From: Micrococcaceae bacterium
GTDB lineage: Bacteria > Actinomycetota > Actinomycetes > Actinomycetales > Micrococcaceae
Direction of reading: 5' to 3'
Assembly: GCA_030452125.1 (NCBI GenBank)
Contig: JAKDMV010000007.1
Coordinates: 1-49,506, forward strand
Length of the DNA: 49,506 nucleotides
Numbering within the stretch: position 1 is the stretch's first letter; each line of letters starts with the position of its first letter. Below are positions 19,349 through 27,370 of this stretch, piece by piece. The position numbers and the translations under genes are program-made. Below the pieces are notes generated by a model, which searched no databases, was not told where the DNA came from, and was given only the letters and a program-made list of their open reading frames with translations.

Positions 19349-19825
19349 TCAGTCCTGCCGTGCGGCGGTCGTGGGGACGGTCCCCGAGTAGAAGGTCAGG
19401 CGGAACTTGCCGATGCGGACCTCGGAGCCGGTGCGCAGGCGGACCGCGTCCACCCGGTCGCCGTTGACATAGGTGCCGTTGAGGCTGCCGGAGTCGACGA
19501 CCTGGAACCCCTCGCCGTCCCGGCGGAACTGGGCGTGCTTCCGCGAGACGGTGACGTCGTCGAGGAAGATATCGGCTTCGGGGTGCCGGCCCACGGTGGA
19601 CAGTTCCCCGTCAAGCAGGAACCGGGCACCGCGATTCGGTCCGGAATGGGCGATCAGCAGGGCGGAACCTTCGGGCAAGGCGTTGACGGAGGAGCGCTCC
19701 TCCGTCGACAGCGAGGTCTCGGGAGAGACCTCGTCAGTGGTCGGAGGCAGGCCGATGCTGGTGGTTTCCGCAGCAGATTCCTTGCGGTCCGCAGCGGTGT
19801 CCTCCCAACGGTTTTCGCCACTCAT
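19349..19825 (-). CDS. garA: FHA-domain phosphoswitch protein GarA/OdhI
   Basis: A 158-residue regulator with an N-terminal phosphorylation tail and a C-terminal FHA domain (about 55-148). FHA landmarks are GRH (79-81), SRKH (94-97) and NGTYVN (116-121), which bind phosphothreonine. The tail contains ETTS with T21 and T22, the twin threonines phosphorylated in mycobacterial GarA. When unphosphorylated, GarA/OdhI inhibits 2-oxoglutarate dehydrogenase and adjusts glutamate metabolism; phosphorylation makes the FHA domain fold onto its own tail. GGGAGG precedes the ATG. It is the first gene of the garA-ftsR-bfn operon. The tail has several more Thr/Ser residues and is longer than in OdhI. The kinase PknL encoded at 705-2858 is a possible partner. 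Confidence 0.93.
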   Translation of the reverse strand: MSGENRWEDTAADRKESAAETTSIGLPPTTDEVSPETSLSTEERSSVNALPEGSALLIAHSGPNRGARFLLDGELSTVGRHPEADIFLDDVTVSRKHAQFRRDGEGFQVVDSGSLNGTYVNGDRVDAVRLRTGSEVRIGKFRLTFYSGTVPTTAARQD

Positions 19826-20132
19826 GTGTTTCCTCCCTGAAATGCCATGTCCCTACTTCGGCCACCGGGGGCCATAACGCCCAAATGGCGCGCCCACTTT
19901 GTGTTTTATCCAGCCTAGCCTACCGGTTATCCCTCGACGCAAGCCGGTGGTCACGATCCGGGTGCGGACGGTTCACGCTGACGCTTCGGGGCACTTCGGG
20001 GCCCATGGCCGGCCGCGGCCTCCCCGGACGCGGAACCGGGGGCGGAAGAGGTTCCGGCCCCGTGGAGCAGAGCACGGCAAGAAGGACCTTGCCTGAACGA
20101 TAGTTCGTTCTGACAAGGTCCTTCTTAGCCGG
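19826..20132. other. Intergenic stretch between garA and tRNA-Pro
   Basis: No gene is seen. It holds the garA leader (ribosome binding site GGGAGG just before 19825), a region with TAGGCT repeats near 19915 that may be the garA -10 (minus strand), and the tRNA terminator at 20079-20126. A possible -35, TTGCGT on the minus strand, lies 19 bases upstream of one TAGGCT, which is too long to be convincing. Confidence 0.5.
20079..20126 (-). terminator. Terminator downstream of tRNA-Pro
   Basis: Thirteen-base perfect arms (20079-20091 and 20114-20126) flank a 22-base loop that can form its own small stem, GAAC-GATA-GTTC. It lies seven bases past the tRNA 3' end on the minus strand. Confidence 0.75.
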
Positions 20133-20206
20133 TCGGGCTAGCGGGATTCGAACCCACGGCCTCCTGACCCCCAGTCAGGCGCGCTACCAAGCTGCGCCAT
20201 AGCCCG
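20133..20206 (-). tRNA. tRNA-Pro (anticodon GGG)
   Basis: The 74-base minus-strand sequence folds into a full cloverleaf. The acceptor arms CGGGCTA/TAGCCCG pair perfectly, the D stem is GCGC/GCGC, and the anticodon stem is CCTGA/TCAGG around loop CTGGGGG. The T arm is GTGGG/CCCGC with loop TTCGAAT. The discriminator is A and the CCA tail is not encoded. Anticodon GGG reads CCC and CCU. It lies 84 bases after der. Confidence 0.97.
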
Positions 20207-20290
20207 GCGGTTCCGCAGCCGTTCTCCCGTCCTCGAGGGGCGGGTGCCGTCTGCGAAAAGCTCCTCGGCTACTCTACCCTATTTTCCGTT

Positions 20291-21829
20291 CTACTTTGAC
20301 CGCCCACGCTTCTCACGCACGCGCATGCTGACCTCGATGGGTGTGCCTTCGAAACTGAAGGTCTCCCGCAGCCGCCGGGTGATGAACCGGCGGTACCCGG
20401 GGTCCAGGAATCCGGTGGTGAACAGCACGAAGCGCGGCGGCCGTGACGAGGCCTGGGTGGCGAAGAGGATCCGTGGCTGCTTGCCCCCGCGGACCGGGTG
20501 CGGGTGCGCCGCCACGAGCTCGCCGAGGAAGGCGTTGAGCTTGCCGGTGGGAATGCGGCGGTCCCAGGACTCCAGGGCCAGGTCCAGGGCCGGGACGAGC
20601 CGGTCCTTATGCCAGCCGGTGGCCGCCGAGATGTTCACGCGCGGGGCCCAATCGACATGGGCCAGGTCGTGTTCAACTTCCCGCTCCAGGTAGTGCCGGC
20701 GTTCGTCGTCGAGCAGGTCCCATTTATTGAAGGCCAGGACCAGGGCACGTCCCGAGTCGATGCTGGTCTGCAGGATCCGCACATCCTGTTCACTGAGGAC
20801 CTCGTCCACGGCCAACAGGACCACGGCGACTTCGGCCTTCTCGAGGGCCGACTGGGTGCGCAGGGAGGCATAGTAGTCGGAGCCGACGGCCATATGCTGG
20901 CGGCGTCGGATCCCCGCGGTGTCCACGAAGCGCCAGGTGCGTCCACCGATGTCGACCAGTTCGTCCACCGGGTCCCGGGTGGTTCCGGCGGTGTCGTCGA
21001 CGACGACGCGGTCGGTTCCTGCCAATTTGTTCAGCAGCGAGGACTTGCCCACGTTCGGTCGCCCGATGAGCGCCACGCGGCGCGGTCCTCCCGTGGGGAT
21101 CAGCGCGCTGACCGCCGAATAGGCCGGCAGCTTATCCAACAGGTCATCGAGCAGATCGGCGGTACCGCGCCCATGCAGGGCGGACACGGGGTAGGGCTGC
21201 CCGAATCCCAGGCTCCACAAGGAGGCGGCGTCGGCTTCCTGGGCTTCGCCGTCGACCTTGTTCGCCACGAGGAACACCGGCTTCTTCTGCCGGCGGAGCA
21301 TCTTCACGACCAGTTCATCGGTGGCGGTGGCCCCGACGGCGGAGTCGACGACGAAGATGATCGCGTCGGAGTGCTCGGCCGCGATTTCGGCCTGGTCGGC
21401 GACCCGGGCGTGGATGCCTTTTGCATCGTGTTCCCAGCCGCCGGTGTCCACGAGGGTGAAATCGCGTCCGCTCCACTCGGCGTTGTAGGACACCCGGTCG
21501 CGGGTGACTCCCGGAACGTCTTCGACCACTGCTTCGCGGCGGCCGATGATCCGGTTGACCAGGGTCGATTTGCCGACGTTGGGGCGGCCGATGATGGCCA
21601 CCACCGGGGGCGCCTTCTCCTCGACCTCTTCGAAATCATCGTCGTCGAGGTGGGACAGCAGCCGGGTGTCCTCGTCGTCGAGTTCGTAGTCGGACAGGCC
21701 TTCCCGCAGGGAAGCGGCGCGCTGCTCGGCTTCCTCATCGGTGATCAGTTCGAGTTTTTCGGCGACGTGGTCCTCTCCCGAGGGGACGTATTCGTCTCCG
21801 TCGCCGGTAACGGCGGCGTGATCGGTCAT
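20291..21829 (-). CDS. der: Ribosome-assembly GTPase Der (EngA)
   Basis: A tandem GTPase needed for 50S ribosomal subunit assembly. It has two G domains, with P-loops GRPNVGKST at 81-89 and GRPNVGKSS at 256-264. DTGGW and DTAG are the G3 motifs, NKVD and NKWD the G4 motifs, and a C-terminal KH-like domain ends in basic residues. The 512-residue length includes an acidic N-terminal extension of about 75 residues, which is common in actinobacterial Der and absent from E. coli Der. It is the last protein gene of the parA-scpAB-rluB-tyrA-cmk-der operon, 81 bases after cmk. Confidence 0.96.
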   Translation of the reverse strand: MTDHAAVTGDGDEYVPSGEDHVAEKLELITDEEAEQRAASLREGLSDYELDDEDTRLLSHLDDDDFEEVEEKAPPVVAIIGRPNVGKSTLVNRIIGRREAVVEDVPGVTRDRVSYNAEWSGRDFTLVDTGGWEHDAKGIHARVADQAEIAAEHSDAIIFVVDSAVGATATDELVVKMLRRQKKPVFLVANKVDGEAQEADAASLWSLGFGQPYPVSALHGRGTADLLDDLLDKLPAYSAVSALIPTGGPRRVALIGRPNVGKSSLLNKLAGTDRVVVDDTAGTTRDPVDELVDIGGRTWRFVDTAGIRRRQHMAVGSDYYASLRTQSALEKAEVAVVLLAVDEVLSEQDVRILQTSIDSGRALVLAFNKWDLLDDERRHYLEREVEHDLAHVDWAPRVNISAATGWHKDRLVPALDLALESWDRRIPTGKLNAFLGELVAAHPHPVRGGKQPRILFATQASSRPPRFVLFTTGFLDPGYRRFITRRLRETFSFEGTPIEVSMRVREKRGRSK

Positions 21830-21910
21830 GTTCAGGGGTTTCCTTTGTTCGCCGCTTCCGCCGTACGCGGAAGCACTTACTATTTTTGCACGCTTGGGGC
21901 CCGTGGGTCC

Positions 21911-22579
21911 TCAGGCCGGGGCGTCGACGGCTTCCACGACGCCCAGCACGGCCTGGACCGTCTGCTCGAAGTCCAGGTCGGAGGAATCGACCGTGACCAC
22001 GCCGTCGGCCGCAGTGGTGAAACTGGTGACCGTGGAATCCTTGGCGTCCCGGGCGACGACCTGGCGTTGCAGGTCCTCCCCGCTCTGGGTGCCGCCGAGC
22101 TGCAGGCCGCGGCGGGCCATGCGCACTTCCTCACGCGCGGTGAGCAGGATCCTGGCCGGCGCCTCGGGGGCCACCACGGTGGTGATGTCCCGGCCTTCGG
22201 CGACGATGCGCTCGTGGGCGGCAATGATCTCCTGCTGACGACGCACCAGTTCGGCCCGGACCTCCAGGATCACGGCGACGGAGGAAACGGCCTCCGACAC
22301 GTGCGGTGCACGGATTGCCTCACTGACGTCGGCCCCGTTGACCATCACCTGTTCGGTATCGGTCTCGGTGCCGATCTGCACGGAGGCCGCCTTCACCGCT
22401 GCGGTGACTGCTTCGGCATCCTGCAGATCGGTCCCGGCCTCCAGGCAGGCATAGGTCAGCGCCCGGTACATCGCCCCGGTGTCCAGGTAGGCGGCGCCGA
22501 GCCGGCGGGCCACCTCCTTGGAGACCGATGATTTTCCGCTGCCTGACGGGCCGTCGATGGCCACCACTAGATTCTGCAC
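21911..22579 (-). CDS. cmk: Cytidylate kinase
   Basis: Converts CMP or dCMP to the diphosphate with ATP. The 222-residue protein has the P-loop IDGPSGSGKSS at 8-18, then YLDTGAMYRALT and the GRDITTVV and LTAREEVRMARR segments typical of Cmk. The start is a GTG directly after the tyrA stop codon (stop TAA, then GTG), so translation is probably coupled. The cmk-der pair is very widely conserved. It lies between tyrA and der. pyrG in the same window makes CTP, so both ends of cytidine nucleotide supply are encoded here, although in different operons. Confidence 0.95.
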   Translation of the reverse strand: MQNLVVAIDGPSGSGKSSVSKEVARRLGAAYLDTGAMYRALTYACLEAGTDLQDAEAVTAAVKAASVQIGTETDTEQVMVNGADVSEAIRAPHVSEAVSSVAVILEVRAELVRRQQEIIAAHERIVAEGRDITTVVAPEAPARILLTAREEVRMARRGLQLGGTQSGEDLQRQVVARDAKDSTVTSFTTAADGVVTVDSSDLDFEQTVQAVLGVVEAVDAPA

Positions 22580-23683
22580 TTACTGCACTACCTTCCATGA
22601 GCGTTCGGTGAGGGCTTCCATGAGTTCCTGGCTGCGCCCGGGTAAAACGGAGATTTCAACCATGCCGACCTGATGGCCCGAGGAGTGTTCCATCCTCAGG
22701 TCCTCCAGGTTGATTCCCGCGTCGCCGACGTCGGCCAACAGCTGGGCGATCTGCCCGGGGCGGTCGTCCACGATGACGGTGACCACGGCGAAGGCCTGCG
22801 GCGGGGACCCGTGCTTGCCGGGGATGCGTGCCTGACCGGCGTTGCCCTCCCCCATGAGTTCCGCCAGGTCCAACAGGGCTCCGGGGCCCTCGGGGTCCTC
22901 CAGCGTGGAGATCAGCCGGTTCAGGTCCTCCCGCAACCCGTGCAGGATGCCCACCAGCTCGGGGGCGTTGTTGCTCAGGATCTGGATCCACAGCCGGGGA
23001 TCCGAGGCCGCGATGCGCGTGGTGTCGCGCAGCCCGTTGCCTGCCAGGGCCAATGTATGGGCCGGGGCGTTGAGCAGGCGCGATGCCAACAGCGAGGAGG
23101 CGATCTGCGGGAAATGCGAGATCAGTGCGACGGCGGCATCGTGTTCGGCGGCTTCCATCCGGTGCACGGTGGCGCCGAGGTCTATGGCCAGGTCCGCCGC
23201 GATGACGGCGCTGGCCTCCCGGGACCCGGGGTGGGCACAGACGACCCAGGGCATGGCGGTGAACAATTCACCGCGGGCGGCCGCGGGACCGGATTTCTCC
23301 CGCCCGGCCATGGGGTGGGTCCCCACGTAGCGGGACAGGTCGGCCTCGGTCAGCCGGTCATCGGCCCTCAAGGCCCGCAGGATGGAGGTCTTCACGCTGG
23401 CGATGTCCACCACCGTGGCCCCCGGATGGGCCCGCAGGGCATCGGAGACCACCGCAGCACTCACGTCCGGCGGCGCGCCGACGACGACCAGCAGCGGCTC
23501 GGGTGAGACACCGGGTTCGTACAGGGTGCCCGCACCGATGTCCTGCGCGACCCGTGCGGCGGTCGGGGAGGTGTCGGCCAACGAGACCTGGACGCCGAGC
23601 CGGCTCAGGCCGAGACCGACGCTGGCGCCGAGCAGTCCGGTACCGATCACCAGTACCGGACCTGGAAGATGTGCGGCAACCAC
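22580..23683 (-). CDS. tyrA: Prephenate dehydrogenase
   Basis: An NAD-dependent enzyme of tyrosine synthesis (prephenate to 4-hydroxyphenylpyruvate). The Rossmann motif GTGLLGASVGLGL is near the N-terminus. The catalytic stretch has THPMAGREKSG and ISHFPQ, with conserved His residues. The C-terminal ~75 residues form an ACT domain (VVTVIVDDRPGQIAQLLADV, then GINLEDLRMEHS), the expected site of aromatic amino-acid feedback. The 367-residue length is normal for ACT-containing actinobacterial TyrA. The start GTG lies three bases after the rluB stop, and its own stop abuts cmk. M. tuberculosis has no tyrA in this operon, but Micrococcaceae commonly do, as far as I recall. Confidence 0.92.
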   Translation of the reverse strand: MVAAHLPGPVLVIGTGLLGASVGLGLSRLGVQVSLADTSPTAARVAQDIGAGTLYEPGVSPEPLLVVVGAPPDVSAAVVSDALRAHPGATVVDIASVKTSILRALRADDRLTEADLSRYVGTHPMAGREKSGPAAARGELFTAMPWVVCAHPGSREASAVIAADLAIDLGATVHRMEAAEHDAAVALISHFPQIASSLLASRLLNAPAHTLALAGNGLRDTTRIAASDPRLWIQILSNNAPELVGILHGLREDLNRLISTLEDPEGPGALLDLAELMGEGNAGQARIPGKHGSPPQAFAVVTVIVDDRPGQIAQLLADVGDAGINLEDLRMEHSSGHQVGMVEISVLPGRSQELMEALTERSWKVVQ

Positions 23684-23686
23684 CTG

Positions 23687-24712
23687 CTACATACCTACTT
23701 CGGAAAGCAGGTGGCCGACCTCGTGGTTGCCCAGCTGGCGGATGGTGCCCTGCTTCTGGTCACCCAGACGGATCGGGCCCATCTGCACGCGCACCAGGCG
23801 CTTGACGGGGTGGCCGACGGCGTCGAAGAGCCGGCGGACGATCCGGTTGCGGCCCGAGTGCAGGACGACCTCCACCAGGACCTTGCCCGGGGTGGAATCG
23901 ACGAGCTTGAAGGAGTCCACGCTGGCGATGCCGTCCTCGAGCTTGATGCCGCTCTTCATCTCGGCACCCACCCCGTGGGCCATCGGTCCGGGCACCTGGA
24001 CCAGGTAGGTCTTGGGGATCTCGTAGGAGGGATGGGTCAGCCGGTTGGCCAGTTCCCCGTCGTTGGTCAGCAACAGCAGTCCCTCGGTGTTCACGTCCAG
24101 ACGGCCGACGTGGAAGAGGCGTTCGCCCTTCTTGCGCAGGAAATCCGAGACGCAGGGCCGTCCCTCGGGGTCCTCCATGGTGGAAACGACGCCGCGCGGC
24201 TTGTTGAAGACGAGGTATTTCATCGTCTCGTTGAGTTGGATCCGCATGCCGTCCACATGGATGGTCTCGGAGCCCGGGTCCACCCGGATGCCGAGCTCGG
24301 TGACGATCTCACCGTTGACCTCCACCCGTCCGGCGGTGATCATCTCCTCGCTGACCCGGCGTGACGCCACCCCGGCGTTGGCCATGACCTTCTGCAGACG
24401 CACGCCGTCCTGGTCCTGCGTCGGTTCGGTGCGCGGAGTCGTCCGTCGCTGGGGAGCCGGGCGGTTCTTCTTCACCGGTCCCAGGTTCCGGCCGAAGCGT
24501 TCGCCACCGAAGGCCTGGGGCCCCCGCGGGGCCGAGGATGACTGGTCCTTCTTGGCTGCGCCCTGCTTCTTGGCGCCGTAGCTGCCCCCTGATTTCGGGC
24601 CCTGCTTGGGTCCGTCCTGTCGTCGTCCGGAAGCGCCGCGCCCGGCACCCTGGCCGGGCGTCGACCGGCGTTGATTGCCGCGGCCTGCGCCTGAATTGGA
24701 TCCCTGGGTCAT
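23687..24712 (-). CDS. rluB: 23S rRNA pseudouridine synthase RluB-type
   Basis: Modifies uridine in 23S rRNA (U2605 in E. coli). The first ~100 residues are basic and rich in Gly, Gln, Arg and Lys, probably disordered and RNA-binding. The S4 domain starts near 104 (VRLQKVMANAGVASRR), and the catalytic motif GRLDVNTEGLLLLTND carries Asp206. AAGGA precedes the ATG at 24712. It follows scpB by 33 bases, as in the ancient scpA-scpB-rluB order. The long low-complexity N-terminus is common in actinobacteria. Confidence 0.94.
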   Translation of the reverse strand: MTQGSNSGAGRGNQRRSTPGQGAGRGASGRRQDGPKQGPKSGGSYGAKKQGAAKKDQSSSAPRGPQAFGGERFGRNLGPVKKNRPAPQRRTTPRTEPTQDQDGVRLQKVMANAGVASRRVSEEMITAGRVEVNGEIVTELGIRVDPGSETIHVDGMRIQLNETMKYLVFNKPRGVVSTMEDPEGRPCVSDFLRKKGERLFHVGRLDVNTEGLLLLTNDGELANRLTHPSYEIPKTYLVQVPGPMAHGVGAEMKSGIKLEDGIASVDSFKLVDSTPGKVLVEVVLHSGRNRIVRRLFDAVGHPVKRLVRVQMGPIRLGDQKQGTIRQLGNHEVGHLLSEVGM

Positions 24713-24745
24713 GTCGATTCCTTCGTTGCTTACTGAGATGGTGGC

Positions 24746-25351
24746 CTAGAAAGGGTCCTCGTCGTAGTGCTCGAGGTCGTCCAGTCCGGGCAGATGGGGG
24801 GAGAGCTGCGGCAGGTCCGCCACGCTGTCCACCCCCAATCTTTCCAGAAAATAGCCGGTGGTCCGATACAGCATGGCACCCGAAGTCGGATCCGTCCCCT
24901 CTTCGGCGACCAAACCGCGCATCGAAAGGGTCCTGACCACGGAGTCCACGTTGACCCCGCGGATCGCCGCAATGCGGGCGCGGGAGACCGGTTGGCGGTA
25001 GGCGATCACCGCCAGGGTCTCCAGCGCCGCCTGGGACAGACGGGAGGTGGCGCCGTCCAGGACGAAGCGGGAGACAACGGGAGCAAAGTCACGTTTTGAA
25101 TAGACCCGCCACCCTCCGGCAAGCTCGCGCAGCTCGAAACCGTGATGCAGGTCATAGTCGTTCTGCAGCTCGGCCAGCAGTTCGCGGACCCGCTGGACGT
25201 CCACCGCCAGGACCTCGGCCAGCCGCTGCGGGGCCACCGGCTCGTCGGCGACCATCAGCACGGCTTCGATGGCCGCCCGCGCCCCACCGGGAAGGTCATC
25301 GACGTGGGGGTCCTCGGGCGGTGGCGGCGCCCCGGCGTCGTTGCCGGTCAT
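24746..25351 (-). CDS. scpB: Segregation and condensation protein B
   Basis: ScpB is the winged-helix kleisin partner that forms the condensin complex with SMC and ScpA. From the ATG at 25351 it is 201 residues. A Pro-rich start leads to AAIEAVLMVADEPVAPQRLAEVL, then two winged helices with LSQAALETLAVIAYRQPVSR and the RGLVAEEG segment. GGAGGAGGGG is a strong ribosome binding site before this ATG. The gene overlaps scpA by four bases (ATGA). An upstream extension of 27 codons in the same frame lies inside scpA and was rejected. Confidence 0.95.
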   Translation of the reverse strand: MTGNDAGAPPPPEDPHVDDLPGGARAAIEAVLMVADEPVAPQRLAEVLAVDVQRVRELLAELQNDYDLHHGFELRELAGGWRVYSKRDFAPVVSRFVLDGATSRLSQAALETLAVIAYRQPVSRARIAAIRGVNVDSVVRTLSMRGLVAEEGTDPTSGAMLYRTTGYFLERLGVDSVADLPQLSPHLPGLDDLEHYDEDPF

Positions 25352-26247
25352 GGCCCCTCCTCCCCCGCCGCGGGGGCCGCCGCGACGGGTGGAGGCAGCT
25401 GATGGTCCCCGGTCACGGTTTCGGGGTCCCACGCCCCGGCATCCTGGTTCCAGCAGACCAACAGTTCCGCCAGCGGACCTGCCTGCTCGAAGCCGATGAA
25501 CCGGTCACGGAACAAATCCAGCAGCGCCAGGAACCTGGCCACCACCACGGGGGGCCGGGAGTCGTCGGCCACCAGTTCGGTGAAACTGACCTGTCCTCCT
25601 CCGATCAAGCGGGTGGCGATCAGTTCGGCCTGTTCACGCACGTTCACGGCGGGGGCGTGCAGGTGCTCGATGCCGACTTCGGTCGGTTCGATCGGCTTGG
25701 GTTCCATGGCCTTGCGGGCCAGCCGGGCCAAGGTGGATGCGCTGGTGGTGAAGACCAGTTCGGGCAGCAGGGCCGCGAAACCGGGTTCCAGGGAGACCCG
25801 GCGCGGGTAGCGTTCGGCTTCGACGGCGAGGCGGTCGGAGAATTCCCCGGCGATCGCCTTGAACGCCCGGTACTGCAGCAGTCGGGCGAAGAGCAGGTCA
25901 CGCGCCTCCAGTAGGGCGATGTCCTCGTCGGATTCGACCTCGCCGGTGGGCAGCAACCGGGCCGCCTTCAGATCCAGCAGGGTGGAGGCCACCACCAGGA
26001 ACGACGTCGTCTCCTCCAGGGCGCCCTCCCCCGCGCCGTCGCGCAGCTCACGCAGGTAGGCGATGAATTCGTCGGTGACCTTCGCCAGGGCGATCTCGGT
26101 GACGTCGAGCTGGTGTTTGCCGATGAGGTTCAGCAGCACGTCGAAGGGCCCGGAGAAATTCTCCAGGGCCACGGCGAAGCCACCGCTGCCCTGCGGGTCG
26201 GGGGCGGCGGACGGCGACACGGTGTCCGCACGGTCCGCCGTCCTCAT
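25348..26247 (-). CDS. scpA: Segregation and condensation protein A
   Basis: ScpA is the kleisin that bridges SMC heads. The 299-residue product has a ~25-residue variable start, then FAVALENFSGPFDVLLNLIGKHQLDVTEI, the family hallmark, and a C-terminal winged helix. Its start overlaps the parA stop by one base (TAATG) and its end overlaps scpB by four bases, so the three are tightly coupled. A cluster of KPIEPTEV-type residues near the middle is the usual linker. Confidence 0.95.
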   Translation of the reverse strand: MRTADRADTVSPSAAPDPQGSGGFAVALENFSGPFDVLLNLIGKHQLDVTEIALAKVTDEFIAYLRELRDGAGEGALEETTSFLVVASTLLDLKAARLLPTGEVESDEDIALLEARDLLFARLLQYRAFKAIAGEFSDRLAVEAERYPRRVSLEPGFAALLPELVFTTSASTLARLARKAMEPKPIEPTEVGIEHLHAPAVNVREQAELIATRLIGGGQVSFTELVADDSRPPVVVARFLALLDLFRDRFIGFEQAGPLAELLVCWNQDAGAWDPETVTGDHQLPPPVAAAPAAGEEGP

Positions 26248-27155
26248 TACGGGGCGCCGCCGCGGCTGATGAGCTCCTTGGCCAGCATCCGGTAGGACTC
26301 CGCCCCCGGGTGGTTGGTGGCATAGCTGGTGATCGGCTCGGCGGCGACGTTGGCGTCGGCGAACTTGATCGTGCGTTTGATGACGGTCTCGAAGACCTGG
26401 TCCCCGAAGGCCTCGACGAGCCGGCCGATGACTTCCCGGGAGTGCAAGGTCCTGGCGTCGTACATCGTGGCCAGGACGCCGTCCACCTGCAGGGAGGGGT
26501 TCAACCGGTCCTGGACCTTGTCGATGGTCTCCACCAGCAGGGCCACGGCACGCAGGGCGAAGAACTCGGCGGTCAGCGGGATGATCACCCCGTGGGCTGC
26601 GGTCAGCGCATTGACGGTCAACAATCCCAACGAGGGCTGGCAGTCGATGAGGATGACGTCGTAGTCGTCGGAGACCTTGCGCAGGGCCCGTTCGAGCACC
26701 TGTTCACGGGCCACCTCGTTGACCAGCTGGACCTCGGCGGCCGAGAGGTCGATGTTCGCCGGCAACAGGTCGATGTTCTCGATGTCGGTGCCCAGGATCG
26801 CATCATGGATGCTGGTCTTGCGTTCGAGCAGCACGTTGTAGACGGTGATGTCCAGCTCATGCGGGTTGGTTCCGAATCCGGCGCTGAGGGCTCCCTGCGG
26901 GTCGAAGTCGACCAACAGAACCTTGCGGCCGTATTCGGCGAGCGCGGCTGCCAGGTTGATGGTCGAGGTCGTCTTGCCGACCCCGCCCTTCTGGTTCACC
27001 ATCGCGATGATGCGGGCCGGGCCGTGGCTTTCCAACGGCTGTGGTTCGGGGAAATTCGTCAGGGGTCGACCGGTGGGCCCGACCACCGGCGGCTCCTTCA
27101 GCAACCCTGCTGTCCGAGTCCTCGAACCCTTTTCCTCGCTCACGGTATGAACCAC
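26247..27155 (-). CDS. parA: ParA-family ATPase of the scpAB operon
   Basis: A 302-residue ParA-type ATPase, the first gene of the segregation operon and the counterpart of Rv1708. The N-terminal ~45 residues are a variable tail. The deviant Walker A KGGVGKTT is at 56-63, with LVDFDPQGALS and VILIDCQPSLGLLTVNAL following. No parB accompanies it, unlike the chromosomal parAB near the origin. A role with condensin loading is inferred only from the conserved link to scpAB. The annotated start is GTG at 27155; GTG at 27143 (giving VSEEKG) is possible. Two palindromes lie upstream in its promoter region. Confidence 0.9.
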   Translation of the reverse strand: MVHTVSEEKGSRTRTAGLLKEPPVVGPTGRPLTNFPEPQPLESHGPARIIAMVNQKGGVGKTTSTINLAAALAEYGRKVLLVDFDPQGALSAGFGTNPHELDITVYNVLLERKTSIHDAILGTDIENIDLLPANIDLSAAEVQLVNEVAREQVLERALRKVSDDYDVILIDCQPSLGLLTVNALTAAHGVIIPLTAEFFALRAVALLVETIDKVQDRLNPSLQVDGVLATMYDARTLHSREVIGRLVEAFGDQVFETVIKRTIKFADANVAAEPITSYATNHPGAESYRMLAKELISRGGAP

Positions 27156-27187
27156 GCTTCCGATCGTTGCTTACTTCTCTCACTGCC

Positions 27188-27242
27188 TAGCCTCTAGGCT
27201 ATCGCTGCGACGGTCCGCAACCGCGCAGGTTTGCCGGCAAAC
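27188..27242 (-). promoter_or_regulatory. Two palindromes in the parA-scpAB promoter region
   Basis: TAGCCT-CT-AGGCTA is at 27188-27201, and GTTTGCCGGCAAAC, a perfect 14-base palindrome, is at 27229-27242. Both lie 33-90 bases upstream of the parA start. The first overlaps likely -10 sequences on the minus strand, with TTGCGG (minus strand) upstream as a possible -35. Their proteins are unknown. The second shares only its GTTT/AAAC ends with parS. Confidence 0.45.
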
Positions 27243-27315
27243 GGCGAGCCTTTACCTTGAAGCTGAACTCGAGGGTTGACCCCGGGCGGACGGCTTCCAC
27301 CGCCGGAAGGGCGCG

Positions 27316-27351
27316 GTCGACCGGTCCGCCCCATGGGCCGAACCGGTCGAC
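27316..27351 (-). terminator. Hairpin downstream of dctA
   Basis: Ten-base perfect arms GTCGACCGGT and ACCGGTCGAC flank a 16-base loop. It begins 19 bases after the dctA stop on the minus strand. There is no U-run, so termination is likely but not certain. It also separates dctA from the parA operon. Confidence 0.5.
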
Positions 27352-27370
27352 GGCGAGGTGCATGAGGCGG

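Noticed and set aside
20498..22531. A 677-codon open frame antisense to der and cmk
   Set aside because: der and cmk on the minus strand are complete and recognisable, so this is a shadow frame.
27229..27242. GTTTGCCGGCAAAC as a parS site
   Set aside because: parS has the core CACGTG between GTTT and AAAC; here the core is GCCGGC. No ParB gene is in the window.
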